A stretch of 64,000 bases of DNA from Branchinecta lynchi. Lineage: Eukaryota; Arthropoda; Branchiopoda; Anostraca; Branchinectidae. Both the position numbers and the translations under genes were made by a program. Position 1 is the stretch's first letter, and each line of letters begins with the position of its first letter. The DNA is taken from the NCBI GenBank assembly GCA_023053575.1, contig JAKZAP010000016.1, forward strand, positions 13,286,030 through 13,350,029, in the 5' to 3' direction. Below are positions 43,838 through 54,583 of this stretch, piece after piece. The notes under the pieces were generated by a model. The model saw only the letters and a list, made by a program, of their open reading frames with translations, was not told the DNA's origin and searched no databases.

Positions 43838-44295
43838 GAAAAATCGATCCATAGTTTTACGTGTTGAATTTCGAAGGTCTGCTGAATTTCGGATGAATTA
43901 TTATTACGCACTTACGTGTTAAATTATCGAAGGTTTGTTGAATTTCGGATAAATTGTTATTACGCACTTAAGCGAAAGTCCCAGAATAAAGAAAGAAAAG
44001 ATGTCGGACTAAACTTCCGATGGAGGTTTAAACGCTCATTTTAAGTAAAATATCAAACATTTTGATGATTTATTTATTTTGTTTGACTCTTAATGCTATC
44101 GTGACAGACTATGCAAATCAGCTCGCATTAAAATCATTTAGTTGACGTGCTCATTGTAAATGTTCAGTATAGCAAACATAACCGGCAACCTTCGCTCCTT
44201 GAGCCCCCCGACCTCCCCCCCCTCGGTGCACCACTAGTGCGCCATAAGATTTTCCGCCGTTCAGACCGCTTTCCTCAGCCCAATCCAGGTCTCGG
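43838..44295 (+). repeat. Dispersed repeat Q, copy 2
   Basis: Direct copy of 40794-41213 with an extra duplicated block around 43855-43975 (ACGTGTTGAATTTCGAAGGT and a second ACGTGTTAAATTATCGAAGG). Confidence 0.75.
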
Positions 44296-44469
44296 AGTAA
44301 ATGTCCGCGTTCATTTCTGGGCATTTTGATTTTGGACAATGGTACTTGCTTGATTATCTGTTGTGGAAATCCGTCACGAAAGCCCAAACTTGCGAATCTG
44401 AAATGCTTTTCATGAAATTCTTACGCAAATCTTTATTCCCGCTCGTATTCCACATTTTAGGGTAAACCC

Positions 44470-44660
44470 ACATGCTGAATCCATATCTGAACTTGGTCGT
44501 CTCAGATGATTACTATGGCCTTAATCTGTTTCTAATTTTAATATAAACATGATTAAGAAGTCTGTCGAAGGCCGAGTATCTACAAGACCCAATTGTCTGG
44601 ATCAAATATTAATTTTTGGGGATCCCAGCGAAATATTTGGTCTTGTTTTTCTCCGTCGTA
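44470..44660 (-). repeat. Solo left-end fragment of element H
   Basis: ACATGCTGAATCCATATCTG, GGCCTTAATCTGTTTCT, CAAGACCCAATTGTCTGGAT and GGGGATCCCAGCGAAA match the left ends of the full H copies. Tandem core absent. Confidence 0.75.
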
Positions 44661-44782
44661 TTTTTGCGATTTTTCATATCAGAGTCGCCAGATCATTTTC
44701 ATATCAGTGCATGCATGATTGATGCGGGAGTCCGTCATGGAAGCTAAAACTTGCGAATCGAAAACGCTTTTCATAAAATTCG

Positions 44783-44894
44783 CGAGGGGTTGCTCACTTT
44801 CAACAAACGATGTACACCAAGTGGCGTGTGCCACGGTGCCGTGCCGGTGTCGTGCCGAATAATACACCGGTGGCGCAGAGAGAACAATCCCTCG
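44783..44894. mobile_element. Family P short element
   Basis: CGAGGGGTTGCTCACTTTC to GAACAATCCCTCG, 112 bp, with perfect 8-bp duplication AAAATTCG (44775-44782, 44895-44902). Interior GTGCCGTGCCGGTGTCGTGC. Confidence 0.85.
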
Positions 44895-45054
44895 AAAATT
44901 CGTACATATATTTGTATTTCCCGCTCGTATTTCACCATTTTTTCGTATTTCCTCGCTAAGAACGAAAGCTCAACAACTCTGAAAGAAAAGCTGGTAGAAC
45001 ATTAAAACCAGCATGTTTAGAAGCGTTTGTAAGATCAATTGCCTAATTTATGGC

Positions 45055-45126
45055 CGGCATCCCTCGTTTCTTCGGTGCCGGGAAAGGGTGTACAGCAGGT
45101 GCCGGGGAGTCGGTAATCCCTCAAGG
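45055..45126. repeat. Family P fragment
   Basis: GGTGCCGGGAAAGGGTGTAC, AGCAGGTGCCGGGGAGTCGG and TAATCCCTCAAG match the end at 1-71. Confidence 0.6.
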
Positions 45127-45474
45127 TTAATGGTCACGTTTGGCCCAATCATGCCAAGACCACTCAAGAGCGTGTGAAAGTTCCAGTTTCCAAATGATGG
45201 GATTGAAACGGATCTCTCAGACCGGCTTTTCTGGAGGCCTAGAAGAGTCATTTTCCAGGAAGATAATCACAAGCATCTGCGAATTTCCTCAGCCCCCCCG
45301 CAATGCTAGTTTTAAGTCGGTCTTGGGTCAAAAGTGGCAATCTTGGGTTCAGGTCCGATTGGATCTCTTTAGTTATTCCTTAGGTGTCCGTTGCCTCTCG
45401 AAGAATTTTCCATCTTTTATGTAATAGAAGTATGAAGAAAACAAAAAGATAAGCTGCTCATTTGTCGTGTTTTT
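45127..45474. other. Unassigned stretch
   Basis: One open frame of 94 codons without recognisable similarity. Confidence 0.3.
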
Positions 45475-46886
45475 TTGGGATCCCAAAACGTAAGTGGAGG
45501 GATACCTATGACATCGCAAAAGTTGTCCGTCTGTCCGTCCGTCCGTCTGTAAGCACGATAACTCTCGAAGGGAAATGAGATATTTTGATGAAACTTGGTG
45601 AGAAGGTTCGTTGGGTCGTCGGACCAGTCAAGTTCGTAGATGGGCTTTGTAGCTCTACATTTAGGGGTGGGGGAGGGGATTGAAATTAAGGGACAAACAA
45701 AATATTTTGAAACAGCTAATGTGATAGTCGATTATGGGGTAAGAAGACATGCTGAACACGATGGTGAAAACCATTTTGTCATGGAACATGTAGTTCGCCC
45801 GGAATCCGGCCAAAACCGGAAAGTTTGTTGAAAGTAAAAGTTTTATTTGAAGTTGATTAGATGTTCGACTTAGGGGTAGGAAGACATGCTGAAGACGATG
45901 GTGAAAATTATTTTCTCGACGGACAAGTATTTCGCCCGGAATCCGGCCCAAACCGGAAAGTTTGTTGAAATTAAAAGTTTTATTTGAAATTGATTAGATG
46001 TTCGATTTAGGGGTAGGAAGACATGCTGAAGACGATGGTGAAAACTATTTTCTCGATGGACAAGTATTTCGCCCGGAATCCGGCCCAAACCGGAAAGTTT
46101 GTTGAAAGTAAAAGTTTTATTTGAAGTTGATTAAATGTTCGATTTAGAGGTAGGGAGACATGCTGAAGACGATGGTGAAAACTATTTTCTCGACGGACAA
46201 GTATTTCGACCGGAATCCGGCCCAAACCGGAAAGTTTGTCAAAATTAAAAGTTTAATTTGGATTTGATTGGATGTTCAATTTGGGGCAAGAAGACATGCT
46301 GAACACTTATGTGAAAACAAGTTTCTACCCGGACATGTAGTTCGTCCGGAATCCGGCCAAAACCGGAAAACTGTTGGAAGTCAAAGTTTTATTTCTAGTT
46401 GATTAGATAAGCGATTTAGGGGTAAGAAGAGATGCTGAGTCCCTGTGTGACAATCGTATTTTACCCGGACATATAGTTCGACCGGAATCCGGCTGGAATC
46501 GGAAAATTTGTTATAAGCTAAATTTCTATTTGAAGTTGATTAGATGTTCATTACTGGGGAAAGAAGATACCCTGATTTCGTCTTTGAGCTTTCTTTTTTC
46601 GCCGGACAAGTAGTTCTGGAGTTCGGCCGGAACCGGGAAATTGGCAGAAGTGGCAGGAAGTTTTCGTCAAAACAGATATGACTTATAGGGGTAAACACAC
46701 ATGCTGAATCCAAATCTGAACTTGGTTTTCTCAGGTGATAAGCTATTTGGCCTTAATCTGTTTCTGAATTTTAATTGTAAAAATGTTCAAGGAGTCTGGC
46801 GAAGACTGGATCTGGCTATGACAAGACCCAGTTGTCTGGATCAGATATTGAATTTTTGGGATCCCATCGAAACCTTTGGTCTTGTT
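45475..46886 (-). mobile_element. Helentron-like element H, copy 2, inverted and near-identical to copy 1
   Basis: Ends TTTTGGGATCCCAAAACGTA and GATCCCATCGAAACC / GGTCTTGTT. Contains the 137-bp tandem core (MITE-free) at about 45790-46700 and a short GTCCGTCTGTCCGTCCGTCC tract at 45526-45550. The translation of the unit at 46007-46225 is identical to that of 18545-18763. Confidence 0.85.
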
Positions 46887-46929
46887 TCACTTGATTTGAC
46901 AACCCCAACACCGCTATGCTTTTTCTAAG

Positions 46930-47097
46930 GCTGTCTTTAGTGAAAAGGGTCTTATTATGTAATCTGATTTTTAGCAAGCATACTTTATTTTGAACTTGTT
47001 TCTTATCACATTCTTTTTTATTTTGTAGTGTTCTAAAGTTTTAGCCCATTAAGAGTCTGGGCAAGGGTTGCAGTAAAATTGATTGATTGATTGATTG
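46930..47097 (+). mobile_element. LINE 3' end with (GATT)n tail
   Basis: GTTCTAAAGTTTTAGCCCAT, AAGAGTCTGGGCAAGGGTTG and AATTGATTGATTGATTGATT. It resembles a LINE 3' end. No ORF. Confidence 0.5.
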
Positions 47098-48469
47098 ATA
47101 TGTAAGTATAAACTATTACATGGTAGCCCCGATGCTACTGGGACTTCAAGGACTACTTTTATTTATTTTATAATTATATTATTAATAAAATAAGTATCCT
47201 ATCCTTTACTTTACATAGTTAATGGTATGTAATTGGAACGTTTGGTCTTGCTCTCAGTAGATGTATGTATGATTATTTGACTGGGTATGATTTACTGTTG
47301 GTAGATATATGATTATTTGACTAGTTGATTCTCTGTGATTCGTGATGTTGAAGCTATTTTTTACTGTTTGTTTTTTCTCTTTCGCTCGAGCTCTGCCCTC
47401 ACCATTGCAATATGTTAAAGGACACCTGAATGAAGAGTACCAAGTATCATCCCTATCTGTATGACATCCGTTAACATTGCCTGCAGAAAACCCAATCCAA
47501 ATACGAAATAGTGTTTCCAAGCTATGATTTTTGCTCCATTTTGCATCTGTCCTTATTTCGGTAAGGAACAATTTTGGAAATGAACAAATGTCTCCAATCA
47601 ACCCTTCTTCTGGAATATTTTTTAATCAGTTAAGCCCAACCGTATATCTAGAAGAAATTCCAATACGATCGGGTCAGCGCTGTACAAGATTTGAATGAAT
47701 TGCGCTTTTTGTCTTGGAGTCTGCATGTGCAAACCTCCAGAAACGAAAACCCCAATTTTGAAAACGTCACGCTCAGGAGAAGAAATGCTCTCCGTGGCCA
47801 TGTCTGTAAATGCATTCTCCATGGTGTGTTCGAGTGTGGTTTCATTGTTCAGGTGTCCTTTAAAGATGTATTTGGTAATTAAATAAAAACAACCTAGAAC
47901 CAACCGATCAAGCTTTTGATCACTTGGAATTTATGGCTGTAAGAGCAATCCACAAACACTAAATAAATCACTTATTGTATGGTTAGCGACTCCAACAAAG
48001 CAAGTTTCATATTTCAAATTGCGCGTGCTAAGCGTCAAAGGGCTAAATATAGGGTCTGTGCGCAGCTGGCACTGCCTAACCTATGACCTTCTTTATCAAA
48101 TGCCAAACCGCGCGCGATTCAAAGGGATACAAAGGCATGCTATCTAGCTGTCGCTCAAAACTCGAGAATAAGTTTGCAATGTGGCTTCTGGAATTTACGG
48201 CACTGTCAGAGAGCTGTAAACACTTATCATTGAATGATTTTTCGTTGATATGTGAGGACGTCACCGTATGTCAGTCGGCGTCGTTTGTAAATATGATACG
48301 CGGATTCTCGTGGCGCTGTTTTCATAGTAAATTAGGAAAGGAAAGGCAGTTAGAAAGAAACACAGTGTTAGACTGCTACAGTTCAGTCGCTTGAACGTTC
48401 TGAGTGTCGGGTACTGCTTCCTGATGGAATCTCTAGTCATCTAGGGACCAAAATCTCTGGTCAAATCAG
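47098..48469. other. Unassigned stretch before the TsaD-like exon
   Basis: Holds a 16-bp inverted repeat TTAAAGGACACCTGAA (47415-47430) / TTCAGGTGTCCTTTAA (47849-47864). Several 60-115-codon frames on both strands are unassignable. No TsaD N-terminal motif was found here. Confidence 0.35.
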
Positions 48470-48695
48470 GAGGCGTAGCCTGCAACCATTTCATACGGAG
48501 CAGCGTGTCCCAGCTATGTGAACACTACGGTTTCAGGTTGTACTGCCCCCCCTCCCCTCCCAAAGTCTGTACGAATAACGGTGTTGTGATACCCTGGAAT
48601 GGTATGGAGCAATGGCTAGCGAACAAAGGGGTTGCAGATGACCCGGATGTAATTATAATAGAAAAAAATGAGCCCTCTTGGTATAAGCATAATTA
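48470..48695 (+). CDS. C-terminal exon or gene fragment of a TsaD/OSGEPL1/Qri7-like tRNA threonylcarbamoyltransferase
   Basis: Reading from the SGGV codons at about 48463 to a TAA at 48693-48695 gives SGGVACNHFIRSSVSQL, CEHYGFRLYCPPSPP, KVCTNNGVVIPWNGMEQW and a charged tail. SGGVA.N, the CPPP-K.CT.NG run and the I.WNG motif are signatures of the C-terminal half of the TsaD family, which adds the threonylcarbamoyl group to adenosine 37 of tRNA. The P for A in VIPWNG and the extra SP in the proline run depart from the usual form. Upstream, the same frame meets a TAG near 48450. A plausible acceptor (AAATCAG) ends at 48469, so this may be a spliced terminal exon. No other exons of the gene were recognised, so a pseudogene or gene fragment is equally possible. 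It lies in an intron of the larger gene on the same strand. Confidence 0.68.
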
Positions 48696-48724
48696 AAGAT
48701 ATCGAAGAATGCGGAATCAAAGTA

Positions 48725-48915
48725 CAAGGCCTTTCAGAATAGCCCCCCCCCCCCGAAACATACACAAGTAATCATTTTCATAGGCTTTTCCCTCTGATTT
48801 ATGTCGTTTTTGCACTTTTTTGTCCGACCCACAGGCAACCCCCCCCCCCCCCCGAAAGGCAAACTCCCCCCCCCCCCCCCCCCCCCCCCGAAATAAATTC
48901 CTGGATACGGACCTG
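48725..48915 (-). mobile_element. hAT-type G/C-run MITE, copy 11
   Basis: Starts CAAGGCCTTTCAGAATAG (left repeat damaged) and ends CCTGGATACGGACCTG. Interior GAAACATACACAAGTAATC and TTTTTGTCCGACCCACAGG, with very long C runs. No target duplication. Confidence 0.78.
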
Positions 48916-50165
48916 GCCCTCAGCAAGCCTACAATCATGGAAATAGAAATTCAAGCATTGTAGATTTAATTTTTCGATCCACGTAACATACTAAACAGAG
49001 AAAAAAAAAGAAAAAAAGCCCATACGTTTTACTCTATGCAGTCCAATCCCTGTTACGTCGGACTAGCAGAAGTTCATTCCAGGTTCAGGTGTATTTAATT
49101 TTCAAATAGGGGGGGGGGGGCTCCATGGCCAAGAAGTGAATTGGTTATCTGGATTCGACCAGTCGTCAAGAGGGACGGAGGTCGGAAAGAGTCTGAATAT
49201 GTTTTCTGTTAGGTCGGACTAACTGAGGGGCTATTCCCTTTTGTCGCAAGGTGTACAGGGCCCCTGCCTCGGTACCTCTACCTCCTGGTGCACGCCATGT
49301 CTGTCAATGAGCATCCCCTCAGAAATTAATTTTCCTCATTCGGCGAGTTGTCAAGGGGGAGGGAGCGGAGGCTGGATTCGGAAACCACCGAACCAGCATT
49401 ATCATACCAGCTGCTCCTTTAACGTAAGCTACCTTCGTGGTTTCTGGTTTCCAGCTAGTTTTGGATGGTTGTTGTTGGAGGAATGGAGGTCGTCCTCTTT
49501 GTTACCGGATCCCTGTAATTTTTTTTCTCCGAGGAAGTCGCCCCTCCGTTTCCTCAAAGTAACTTCTACATTACAACTAGTATCTGTTTTGTTTTTTTTA
49601 TTAATTTTTTGTCTGGTTCAGTTAGCCGGCTGCTCCTCGAATCCGGCACGCATTCCCTTGTTGAGGGCGTTTGTTTTTTCCCTGAACGGGATAGCTCCCT
49701 GGAACTGAAACATAACTCAAATTCTGTTGATTCCAAGGGCTTCTTGCTTGTACTTTCACTTAGTAGACCTCATGAAATATTTGGTTTAGCGGTCGTGTTC
49801 TTCTATGTTTTCTCGATATTTTGACTCTAGGGCTTCAGAATACTTAACACGCGTATGGCTTCCGGTTCGAAACCATTTCAGTCATACAAACAAAATTGTA
49901 TAAAGATTAGGGATACACTTCTGTAGAAATGCGCCTTGAAAACCTTTCAGTAACAAGGGCATTGCTTTATTTTTATTGGCGCATTAATTCGATAAGTTCT
50001 GTTGTGCCACTGTTGATTGGTGGGCAATGATGCACCTGAATTCGTAGGCCTACTCCTTCGTCTCGTCGATGTCAAGCGTAAGTTGCGTCTGCAACTGAAC
50101 CTTTAAAAATTGGCTGCAATTAACAGACAACAAGTGAAGGGGAGTGCATTTTTGTTACACCAATA
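48916..50165. other. Unassigned stretch
   Basis: ACGTCGGACTAGCAGAAG near 49055 and TAGGTCGGACTAACTGAGG near 49211 suggest a short repeated motif. The longest frame (49241-49708, 155 codons) is not convincing as a gene. Confidence 0.3.
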
Positions 50166-50620
50166 TTAAAGTTTAACTGAAAAGCCAACTTATTTCTGGG
50201 TCATTTAACTCAATATAATGAATAATTTGAATTCTGCTAACGGAGTTTTATATTTCCACTATTCGCTCTAGTTATGACGTTCAGAATATCTGCGGCCGTC
50301 CCCACAACGTAAATTCTACTATGACGCGGGAAATTGAACACAAACGCTGCTTTTCAGTGGGTGGTGGTGAGCTTGGTGAAGACTTCTTAGTGCCTGAACA
50401 TAACAAAAATCATAAATTTGTCTGCTAAGGCATACAACACAGATACAAGCGCATGGAGGTACCACAAATCACTGGGAAATTCCACTTTTTGAAAATCGAT
50501 TATTCGTGAATAGCGGAACAGGGAAATAACGCATTTTCAGCGGGTCTTCAAGTTGCATTAAGTAAATAAGTGATGGGTGACTAACGTGTGCTATCTCAGT
50601 GCTTTTCAGTTGAACGTTAA
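50166..50620 (+). mobile_element. Family T element, uninterrupted copy
   Basis: TTAAAGTTTAACTGAAAAGC at the left and GCTTTTCAGTTGAACGTTAA at the right are inverted repeats. About 455 bp, no protein. Copies at 38292-38868 and 54584-55297 are interrupted. Confidence 0.8.
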
Positions 50621-50859
50621 CTGAATTTCGGCTGTTCTACAGAAAGTAGTGTATTGTTTGATTCGCTTTCAGATTGGACTGAAGAAAAACAAAATACTGT
50701 GATCGCCTTCGTCACCGTATCCTTGTGAGGCGCTAGGTTTATGTTTGGATAGAGAAAACAAAAGTTATTGTTATTAACTTCGTGAACATAGTAAGTAATT
50801 AACTGTACTAGTCTGCGACTTGTCTGACATCACACTTTTCTACGGAAAGTATTCTGGTG
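50621..50859. other. Short unassigned stretch
   Basis: Nothing recognised. Confidence 0.3.
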
Positions 50860-51092
50860 CAGTAGCAATACTCTATATGACTAAGTCCAAAACACGCCAG
50901 TCATCCTCAGGAAGAAGGAGTAAGCGTCTCCGTAAGAACTCAAAGTCAAGGACTCAAACGCTTTGTCAAACAATCACGGTGATCTTTGGGAGCAGCTGCG
51001 ACACTACTTCTGCGTTTCTTCCGCTAGGTACCTGGAGAGGCCGGAGATTTTGCATCGGCAAGGAGAGATGGTCATCAAGAGTATCGATCGAC
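50860..51092 (+). repeat. Dispersed repeat S, copy 2
   Basis: Inverse of 16090-16330: AAAACACGCCAGTCATCCTC, AGGAAGAAGGAGTAAGCGTC, AATCACGGTGATCTTTGGGA and CGTTTCTTCCGCTAGGTAC. Confidence 0.6.
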
Positions 51093-51410
51093 ATTAGCCT
51101 ATATTTTTCTCTTCGTTTACTTTTTGTTGGTTGCTTCAAACTGAGTACCTGCCATTGTTATTCCCAAGTCTTGGTTTCTTGTCTCCTGTAATATGCTCTT
51201 TTTGTCTCGTTGACTCAGTGACACATTTCTCGTCTTGAGAATCCTTAGAAATTGTCGCTATCTAAACTCCTTCCAGACTTCAGTTTCTCTCCGGCAGAGG
51301 GGCCATTCATTCATAATCTACGGTGTCTACTTATATAACCTGTGATATGATATGCTAGCCCTCGCCACCCCTAGCCGTGACGATACTAATATATCTTGTG
51401 ATTATTTACT
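51093..51410. other. Unassigned stretch
   Basis: Nothing recognised. Confidence 0.3.
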
Positions 51411-51985
51411 ATAAGCGTGTTCCACCTACTTACCGTTGTTACTACGCATGTCGTCACAAATTCTGGCTTTTTGCCGTTAAGGCTGGAACAATTTTCCTAT
51501 TTTCCAGTAGAATATCATGCCACGGGCGAATCCGACCAATCACGTTACAGAGATGCGTAGTTACCACACCTACTATGCTCCCTAGCATGGTAAGCAGATA
51601 GTTACTACGAGTTACCATTTCGAGAAGGTTGGAACGGTCAGCGTAGTAACTTTTCACGAGGTTGAAATGAAAATAGTAACTAATAGTTACTATTGTTAGA
51701 AGGGTGGAACACGCATGACGTTACGAATTCTGGCTTTTTCCCATTAAGGCTGGGACGATTTTTCCATTTTCCAGCAGAATATCATGCCACGGACGAATCC
51801 GACCAATCACGTTACAGAGATGCGTAGTTACCACGCTTAGCCTACTGTGCTCCCGAGCATGGTAAGCAGATAGTTACTGTTAGTTACTATTTCGAGAAGG
51901 TGGCAAAGGTCAGCGTAGTAACTTTTTACGAGTTTCCAACAAAAAGAGTAACTAATAGTTACTATTGTTAGAGGGTGGAACACGC
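51411..51985 (+). mobile_element. GCGTGTTCCACC family element with doubled interior
   Basis: AAGCGTGTTCCACCTACTTA at the left and GGGTGGAACACGCTC at the right are inverted ends. The interior ATTCTGGCTTTTTG.CGTTAAGG, ATATCATGCCACGG.CGAATC, AGTAACTAATAGTTACTATT block occurs twice, about 255 bp apart, with a GGTGGAACACGC end between. Confidence 0.8.
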
Positions 51986-52297
51986 TCTATATACCATACG
52001 CATTTCATGACCGTGATCTGGTGTATGTCGATGGCACTGTTTGAAGTCCATTTTCCGGTCGGAAGGTCAGAATTTTGGCCGGTATTTCTTTCATAGAACT
52101 CTACCTGTTCTTAAAAGTTGTTGACGCTCCAGCCAAGATTATATTTTCGCTCAGCATAGAATACAAAAAAATAATGAATCCCCACACAAATTACCGTCAG
52201 TTGGATAGAAATGAGAAGCATATAGTCATAGGATATACCACATTTTGTATACATATTTCATAATTCATTTCTGAATTATGCGATTGAACGAACGAGG
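51986..52297. other. Unassigned stretch
   Basis: Nothing recognised. Confidence 0.3.
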
Positions 52298-52305
52298 GGA
52301 GGAAG

Positions 52306-52952
52306 AAGTGGCGCCATTTCGGTAAAACTCGGGGGGGGGGGGGGGGGCAAACATCCATTTTGGGCTCCCATCCTAGATTTTTTTTTTGCTCAAACTCAAA
52401 ATTTAATTGCTTTTTTAGGTTAAAATTAAAGCAGTTTTTAAAATATACCATAATGAGCATCTGCAAGAATCACGCATTGTTCAAAGACCCTTCACAAATA
52501 AAAATGTTCACTGGAGCATGCTCTGACCTGGAGTTTGAGGCCTACCCATGACAGAATAAGCGACTTTGGACCCTCTGAGGCTTTCGATCGAAACCCCATC
52601 GAGATTTGTCGCGATCTCGGGAAGTAGATCTGGATTCATGAAATCTTTTGAGTACGCATACTGGGTTAGCATTTTAAAATATCTAATAAACACCAAATTA
52701 TATTGAAACTGAGCGCCGCCGGCAAAAAAAAAACAAACAAACCAGCCTGTTTTCTGCTAGAATACAAAGATTTTGGCCCAAAACCAGATTACTAACTGTG
52801 TGGCGCAGTGTGAAATTTACGATTTGGTAAATGCGTTTACTTCAGCATGTCAAACAACAAGGTATATAGACAAAAAACCTCGGATTTTGGGCCACTTTCA
52901 GATTCAGGGGAGGGCCATGCCCCCCTGCCCCCCCCCCCAAATGGCGCCACTG
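52306..52952. mobile_element. hAT-like non-autonomous element with GTGGCGCCATTT ends
   Basis: AAGTGGCGCCATTT and AAATGGCGCCACTG are inverted ends. Perfect 8-bp duplication GGAGGAAG (52298-52305, 52953-52960). A G run at 52331-52346 and a C run at 52930-52938 lie just inside the ends. The interior has GAGCGCCGCCGGC, also found in the element at 60268-61640. No transposase. Confidence 0.85.
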
Positions 52953-52960
52953 GGAGGAAG

Positions 52961-54168
52961 CTGTTTGAAGACTTTGCATGACTACAAAATCTGGAACGGG
53001 GAGGCTATAGCCAATCAAGAGCCAACAGCCCCTGAGGTTTTTTCCCCATTTTCTGGAAATAGGAACCAGTCACCGTCTCATGTGGGATAAGTTATGGAAA
53101 TGTGGAATGCAGGAAGTGTGGCGTTTCTTTGTTCTAGAAAATCCTCTTTGGATTTGTAAGAAGTTTTCAATCTTGACGTGGGGCAATTTGTGATGTAGAA
53201 AGAATGGACTGCCGTTTCTTAGACTTTTAACAGAATCTTTGCTTATATTAATGCTGAAACCCTGGAAGTCTGAAATGGCACTAAAATACAAATATTCTGT
53301 TATATACTAGTTTCTGTTTGTTTAAACAAACACATCGTCATCTCTGCCAAAAGTATCAAAGGAAACAGCTGAGCTGTTGCTGCTGTTGTCTTCACGGGTT
53401 TTTCATATATGAACTTCATTTTTCACTGGCGTGGTTTTTCCAGCTGGTTAGGTATCATACTCTTTATGGCTTCTCCGATTCCAGAAAACTAGTCAGTAAG
53501 TCCTCAAAATACGCTGTTTAACCAGCTCCTGCCTCTAAATTGTGATACCAAGCAACCTTTTTTCTTCCTCGGAAATTTCATAAAAGCGAAACAAAAACGC
53601 ACATACGTTCACCTCCTTCAGGTTGCTACTTGCAAGTTCCTCCTTTGCTTACCCCCTGAATGAGGCTTGGCGACGCCGGGATTCTCAATTTGGCTCCATG
53701 AGCATAACGAACCATAACTGAAAATTAGCTAAGTAAAATCTGCGATTTGTAAACATAAACGTGTAATTAAGTTAATCCTTGCGAATATTTTTAACCTACT
53801 TTCATTTTTATCTCTTTTCTTTGTCGAATTTTCTGCTTTATGTAGGACCGAATATTAATGAATGCATGAAAATATTTATATTATAATATAATAATATAAA
53901 AATAAAAATAATAATATCAAAAGGCACGTGGGGCCATGGCAGGAAAACAAAATAAACACAAAATAACACTAAAAAAACACAGTATTTACACCAAAAAGAG
54001 GGAACCCTTTCTCCAAAAAGCGCTCATGCTCCGTAGCCTGCTTGAGGAACCTCCAACGCCAACGAACGTCACCAAAATTTGTCTTCGTAAACTGAACCAA
54101 ATCATCGTCCTCCATCCTATCATACCCAAAAATCTCTTTACGCAAATCATTTAACTCAACGTATGGGG
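52961..54168. other. Unassigned stretch
   Basis: AT-rich near 53870-53920. No exon or element recognised. Confidence 0.3.
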
Positions 54169-54479
54169 CAGGGCGTCACGACTGGGGTGGGGGGGGAGAC
54201 GCCGCCCCCGGCTGTCAGTCAGTCGCCGGTTAGTCAGTCGCCGCGATTTTTCTTCAAAATGGTTGATTTTTTTCATGAAAACAGTCGTTTTTTCTGAAAA
54301 TTGGTCGATTTTTCGTCAAAATAGTCGTTTTTTTCTGAAAATCAGTCGATTTTTGTCGAAAACGTAATTATTATTGTTGAAAACAGTCGTTTTTTCTGCA
54401 GAAAAAGTCGGTAAAAATTACCACCCAGTCGGTAAATGCCTCGTCCCCCCCCCAAACATTTTGGCTAGTAACGCCCCTG
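54169..54479. mobile_element. Diverged hAT-like element with CAGTCGTTTTT-type repeats
   Basis: CAGGGCGTCACGACTGG at the left and TGGCTAGTAACGCCCCTG at the right resemble hAT CAGGGGCGT ends. Flanks GTATGGGG and GTAAGGAC agree only in part. The interior repeats AGTCGTTTTTTCTGAAAAT-like ~30-bp units. Confidence 0.55.
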
Positions 54480-54583
54480 GTAAGGACTAGAACATAACTT
54501 AACTTTATCTATAAACTTTCTTCTGTCATGCCTGAAATCTTCGCTCGCCTTGATGGTAACTCGCAAGAGAGAATAGGTTTATA

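Noticed and set aside
43529..43911. Overlapping frames on both strands (67-98 codons)
   Set aside because: No family similarity or splice pattern linking them to a gene.
47254..47903. Two minus-strand frames of 115 and 93 codons
   Set aside because: No recognisable domain, mixed frames on both strands, and an inverted repeat in the region. Not supported as exons.
49241..49708. 155-codon open frame (+)
   Set aside because: No domain, biased composition, no splice or start context, and no similarity I can name. Most likely chance.
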